A stretch of 7,569 bases of DNA from Chitinophagaceae bacterium UBA2467 (GTDB lineage Bacteria; Bacteroidota; Bacteroidia; Chitinophagales; Chitinophagaceae): NCBI GenBank assembly GCA_002342205.1, contig DDPN01000133.1, positions 1-7,569 on the forward strand. The letters are read 5' to 3'. The translations under genes were made by a program, and so were the position numbers. Shown piece after piece: positions 5,104 to 7,569 of this stretch; positions within the stretch are counted from its first letter, which is position 1; every line of letters begins with the position of its first letter. Under the pieces are notes generated by a model. The model was not told the DNA's origin. It worked only from the letters and a program-made list of their open reading frames with translations, and did not search any database.

Positions 5104-6044
5104 TGGACCTTTCGATTGTCATCCCCCTATTAAATGAAGCCGATTCACTACCTGAGCTAACCGAGTGGATTGAGCAGGTAATGCAACGAGAGAAAACCAC
5201 GTACGAAGTAATTTATATTGACGATGGCAGTACCGACAATTCATGGGCTGTTATAGAATCACTACGGGAGCGTAATTCGAATGTCAAGGGAATAAAGTTC
5301 CAACGGAATTATGGAAAGTCGGCTGCACTACAAGTAGGTTTTACAGCTGCACAAGGAGACATTGTTGTTACAATGGACGCCGACTTGCAGGACTCTCCAG
5401 AAGAAATACCAGAGATGCGTACAATGATTCTGAATGGTGGATATGATTTGGTAAGTGGATGGAAAAAAATTAGATACGATAATACTTTTACAAAGAACAT
5501 TCCCTCCAAGTTTTTTAATGCAGTGACGCGAAAAATGTCAGGGATTGCATTGCATGATTTTAACTGCGGACTAAAAGCCTATAGAAAAAATGTAGTGAAA
5601 AGCATTGAAGTGTATGGTGAAATGCATCGCTATATTCCCGTACTCGCAAAATGGTCTGGCTACAAAAAGATTGGCGAAAAAGTAGTTGAACACAGAAAGA
5701 GAAAGCATGGTGTATCCAAATTTGGCTGGGACCGTTTTATCAATGGATTTTTGGATTTATTATCGATCACCTTTGTAGGTAGATTTTCTAAACGTCCCAT
5801 GCACTTTTTTGGGCTGTGGGGATCTGTTTGCTTTTTAGCAGGTTTTTTTGTTTCAACATACTTGATCATATCAAAAATTGTTGATTCCGATTTTGCACTC
5901 ACCAATCGCCCAGGGTTTTATATAGCATTGACATTGATCATGATTGGCATGCAGTTATTTTTAGCTGGCTATTTAGGTGAATTGATTGCTCGCAACTCTT
6001 CCACGCGCAACCACTACTTGATCGAAACCCAAACCGGACTTTAA
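5103..6044 (+). CDS. Family 2 glycosyltransferase, polyprenyl-phosphate sugar transferase type (DPM1/GtrB/ArnC-like)
   Basis: 313 residues. The N-terminal GT-A domain (about 1-225) starts with LSIVIPLLNEADSLPEL and carries the nucleotide-binding IDDGSTDNS (D40, D41), the RNYGKSAAL segment (68-76), the metal-binding DADLQDSPEE (D92, D94, D97), NCGLKAYR (154-161), and the basic HRKRKHGVSKFG loop (197-208). Two C-terminal membrane helices follow at about 234-257 and 271-294. This layout is that of enzymes moving a sugar from a nucleotide donor to undecaprenyl phosphate on the cytoplasmic face of the inner membrane. Donor sugar and final product cannot be told from sequence. Its ATG overlaps the preceding stop and its TAA overlaps the next ATG, so it is translated in step with the DUF4199 and GT4 genes. 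Confidence 0.92.
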   Translation: MDLSIVIPLLNEADSLPELTEWIEQVMQREKTTYEVIYIDDGSTDNSWAVIESLRERNSNVKGIKFQRNYGKSAALQVGFTAAQGDIVVTMDADLQDSPEEIPEMRTMILNGGYDLVSGWKKIRYDNTFTKNIPSKFFNAVTRKMSGIALHDFNCGLKAYRKNVVKSIEVYGEMHRYIPVLAKWSGYKKIGEKVVEHRKRKHGVSKFGWDRFINGFLDLLSITFVGRFSKRPMHFFGLWGSVCFLAGFFVSTYLIISKIVDSDFALTNRPGFYIALTLIMIGMQLFLAGYLGELIARNSSTRNHYLIETQTGL

Positions 6045-7171
6045 TGGGTAGCATTTTTATTATAGGACCGGCGCACCCGCTTCGGGGAGGAGGCATTGTT
6101 AGCTTTAATGAACGATTAGCAACTGCTTTTCAGGAGAGTGGTCACTCTTGTGAAATTTGGTCATTCTCTCTTCAATACCCTTCTTTTTTATTTCCTGGAA
6201 AAACTCAATTCTCTACTAGCCCCGCCCCTCCAAATCTTACAATTCACTCCGTAATCAATTCCATTAATCCATTCAACTGGATACGTGTAGGGAAGGCCAT
6301 TCGAAAAAGAAGACCATCACTGGTAGTAGTTCGTTTTTGGATCCCCTTTATGGGACCCTGCTTAGGGACAATTCTTAGGATTATAAAAAGAAAAGAAACT
6401 AAAATCATTTGTATTGCTGACAATGCAATCCCGCATGAAAAAAGACCGGGTGACCGTATTTTTTCTAGCTACTTTTTCAACAGTTGTGATGCCTTTATTG
6501 CCATGAGTAAAACCGTGGAAACAGACTTAAAATCACTAGTCAGCAATAAACCTGTTCAACGTACGGTGCATCCTTTATACGATCACTTTGGCAACCCTGT
6601 TTCTAAAAGTAGTGCAAGGGAAAAACTGGGTATCAGTCCATCTGAAAAAGTGATTTTATTCTTTGGATTTATTAGAAAATACAAAGGCTTGGATCTACTC
6701 CTAGAGGCCATGTGCGATTCTCGCATTAAAGAGCAAAACATTAAGCTTCTCATTGCAGGAGAGTTCTATGAAAAAAAGGAACCTTTCTTAGCATTCATAG
6801 AAGAAAATAAGTTGAACCAATCAGTAAGACTAGATAGCCACTTTATAGCCGATTCGGAGATTGCTAATTACCTCTGTGCTGCCGATGTAGTGGTGCAACC
6901 CTACCGAAATGCTACTCAAAGTGGCGTTACTCCCCTCGCTTTTCACTTTGAAAAGCCAATGATTGTTACCAATGTTGGAGGGCTTCCTGAAATGGTACCT
7001 AACGAAGGAGTTGGACTTGTTTGTGCACCTACTCCAAACGCAATAGCTGATGCAATTATTCGTTTTTATGAAAAAGGGGACGACTTCTTCCATGCAGGTA
7101 TTGTTGAGGAAAAGAAAAAATACGACTGGTCAACTATGATTAACACCATTATGGAGCTCTCCCAAAAATGA
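6044..7171 (+). CDS. Family 4-type (GT-B fold) glycosyltransferase
   Basis: 375 residues. The N-terminal Rossmann-like half begins IFIIGPAHPLRGGGIVSFNERLA, the Gly-rich acceptor-side loop. The C-terminal donor-binding half begins near residue 200 with EKVILFFGFIRKYKGLDLLLEA, followed by IKLLIAGEFYE and the nucleotide-sugar region VVVQPYRNATQSGVTPLAFHF (282-302) and KPMIVTNVGGLPEMV (304-318). The usual GT4 EX7E motif is not present in standard form: the stretch reads YRNATQSGVTPLAF, a variant I recognise from Bacteroidota GT4 proteins. No membrane helix or signal peptide is evident, so it is cytoplasmic or peripheral. The ATG overlaps the GT2 stop by 1 nt. It probably acts on the same surface glycan or glycolipid pathway as the GT2 enzyme; substrates are unknown. 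Confidence 0.9.
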   Translation: MGSIFIIGPAHPLRGGGIVSFNERLATAFQESGHSCEIWSFSLQYPSFLFPGKTQFSTSPAPPNLTIHSVINSINPFNWIRVGKAIRKRRPSLVVVRFWIPFMGPCLGTILRIIKRKETKIICIADNAIPHEKRPGDRIFSSYFFNSCDAFIAMSKTVETDLKSLVSNKPVQRTVHPLYDHFGNPVSKSSAREKLGISPSEKVILFFGFIRKYKGLDLLLEAMCDSRIKEQNIKLLIAGEFYEKKEPFLAFIEENKLNQSVRLDSHFIADSEIANYLCAADVVVQPYRNATQSGVTPLAFHFEKPMIVTNVGGLPEMVPNEGVGLVCAPTPNAIADAIIRFYEKGDDFFHAGIVEEKKKYDWSTMINTIMELSQK

Positions 7172-7178
7172 ACCAACT

Positions 7179-7569
7179 ATGAAATTAATTTACGCGTTCA
7201 TTTTTATGTCAGTTTTAGGATTTAACAGTATTGTTTACTCCCAAAACAAAACTCCACTCTTTCCCGCATCCATAAAAAAGTTAGAGGCACACCAAGACAC
7301 TTTAAAAGAATTTGCCTACTATTTAAACACAGATAGTTTGACTGAAGACCGGATGATTGCAGATAGTCAATTCACCCGTACACTTGTAAGAGCCCTACAG
7401 ACCCCCTTTTCATTTTATTATCCTTTCGATTCTGTAAAAGGAGTTGCAAAGTTGTACGCGCCTGACTCTAGCTTTAGAATCATTACGTGGAATTTACAAT
7501 ATGATGATTATTACTGCAGACAACGGGGTGCTATACAGATGAATACAAAAAATGGCGCTTTAAAGTTAT
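7179..7569 (+). CDS. Secreted/periplasmic protein of unknown function (partial, C-terminus off window)
   Basis: An open frame of 130 codons runs from ATG at 7179 off the right edge. The first 21 residues form a signal peptide (MKLIYAFIFMSVLGFNSIVYS, likely cut before QNK; no lipobox Cys). The mature part includes an aromatic-rich stretch (FSFYYPFDSVKGVAKLYAPD, then FRIITWNLQYDDYYCRQRGA) predicted as beta-strands. I do not recognise a named domain; similar unnamed proteins exist in Bacteroidota. It begins 7 nt after the GT4 stop on the same strand, so it is likely the next gene of the operon. Function cannot be inferred beyond export from the cytoplasm. Confidence 0.8.
   Translation, partial: MKLIYAFIFMSVLGFNSIVYSQNKTPLFPASIKKLEAHQDTLKEFAYYLNTDSLTEDRMIADSQFTRTLVRALQTPFSFYYPFDSVKGVAKLYAPDSSFRIITWNLQYDDYYCRQRGAIQMNTKNGALKL

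Noticed and set aside
5309..5905. Two minus-strand open frames opposite the GT2 gene (5309-5509 and 5660-5905)
   Set aside because: Both are antisense to strongly conserved GT2 motifs and have no promoter, start context or family resemblance.
6830..7093. Minus-strand open frame of 87 codons
   Set aside because: It is antisense to the conserved donor domain of the GT4 gene.

Overview
The window looks like chromosomal DNA of a Bacteroidota bacterium, most likely Chitinophagaceae or a close relative. The reasons are AT-rich coding sequence, little Shine-Dalgarno signal, matches to the Bacteroidota promoter element TAnnTTTG, and families typical of that phylum: an ECF sigma factor followed by a membrane-anchored protein, a DUF4382 lipoprotein, DUF4199, and a dihydroorotase-like protein lacking metal ligands. 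No mobile element, CRISPR array or phage gene is visible.

Left part (1-2532) is an ECF sigma locus. A sigma-70 family ECF factor (minus strand, GTG start at 1409) is followed 3 bp later by a single-pass membrane protein with a cytoplasmic head (851 to beyond the left edge), a plausible anti-sigma or sigma-partner protein. Divergently, a DUF4382 lipoprotein with a C-terminal carboxypeptidase-regulatory-like domain is read rightward and ends in a strong terminator. The 199-bp divergent spacer carries the same bipartite motif, GACCCAACC-N16-CATCTA, once on each strand, each copy upstream of one of the two genes. It looks like a pair of ECF-type promoters and predicts that the sigma factor controls itself, its membrane partner and the lipoprotein. 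This is the most interesting signal in the window.

Middle part (2531-3310, minus strand) holds a half-size (six-helix) MFS-like membrane protein and a tRNA-Pro(GGG) gene with encoded CCA, its own terminator and a good -7 promoter element.

Right part (3329-7569, plus strand) is a tightly packed operon: a dihydroorotase-like protein that has lost nearly all metal ligands and the catalytic Asp, a DUF4199 membrane protein, a GT2 polyprenyl-phosphate-type glycosyltransferase, a GT4 glycosyltransferase, and the start of a secreted protein of unknown function. Successive genes overlap by 4, 1 and 1 nt and then are separated by 7 nt. The promoter candidate sits so close to the first ATG that the transcript may be leaderless. 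The two glycosyltransferases suggest a role in cell-surface glycan or glycolipid assembly; what the dead dihydroorotase does there is unknown.
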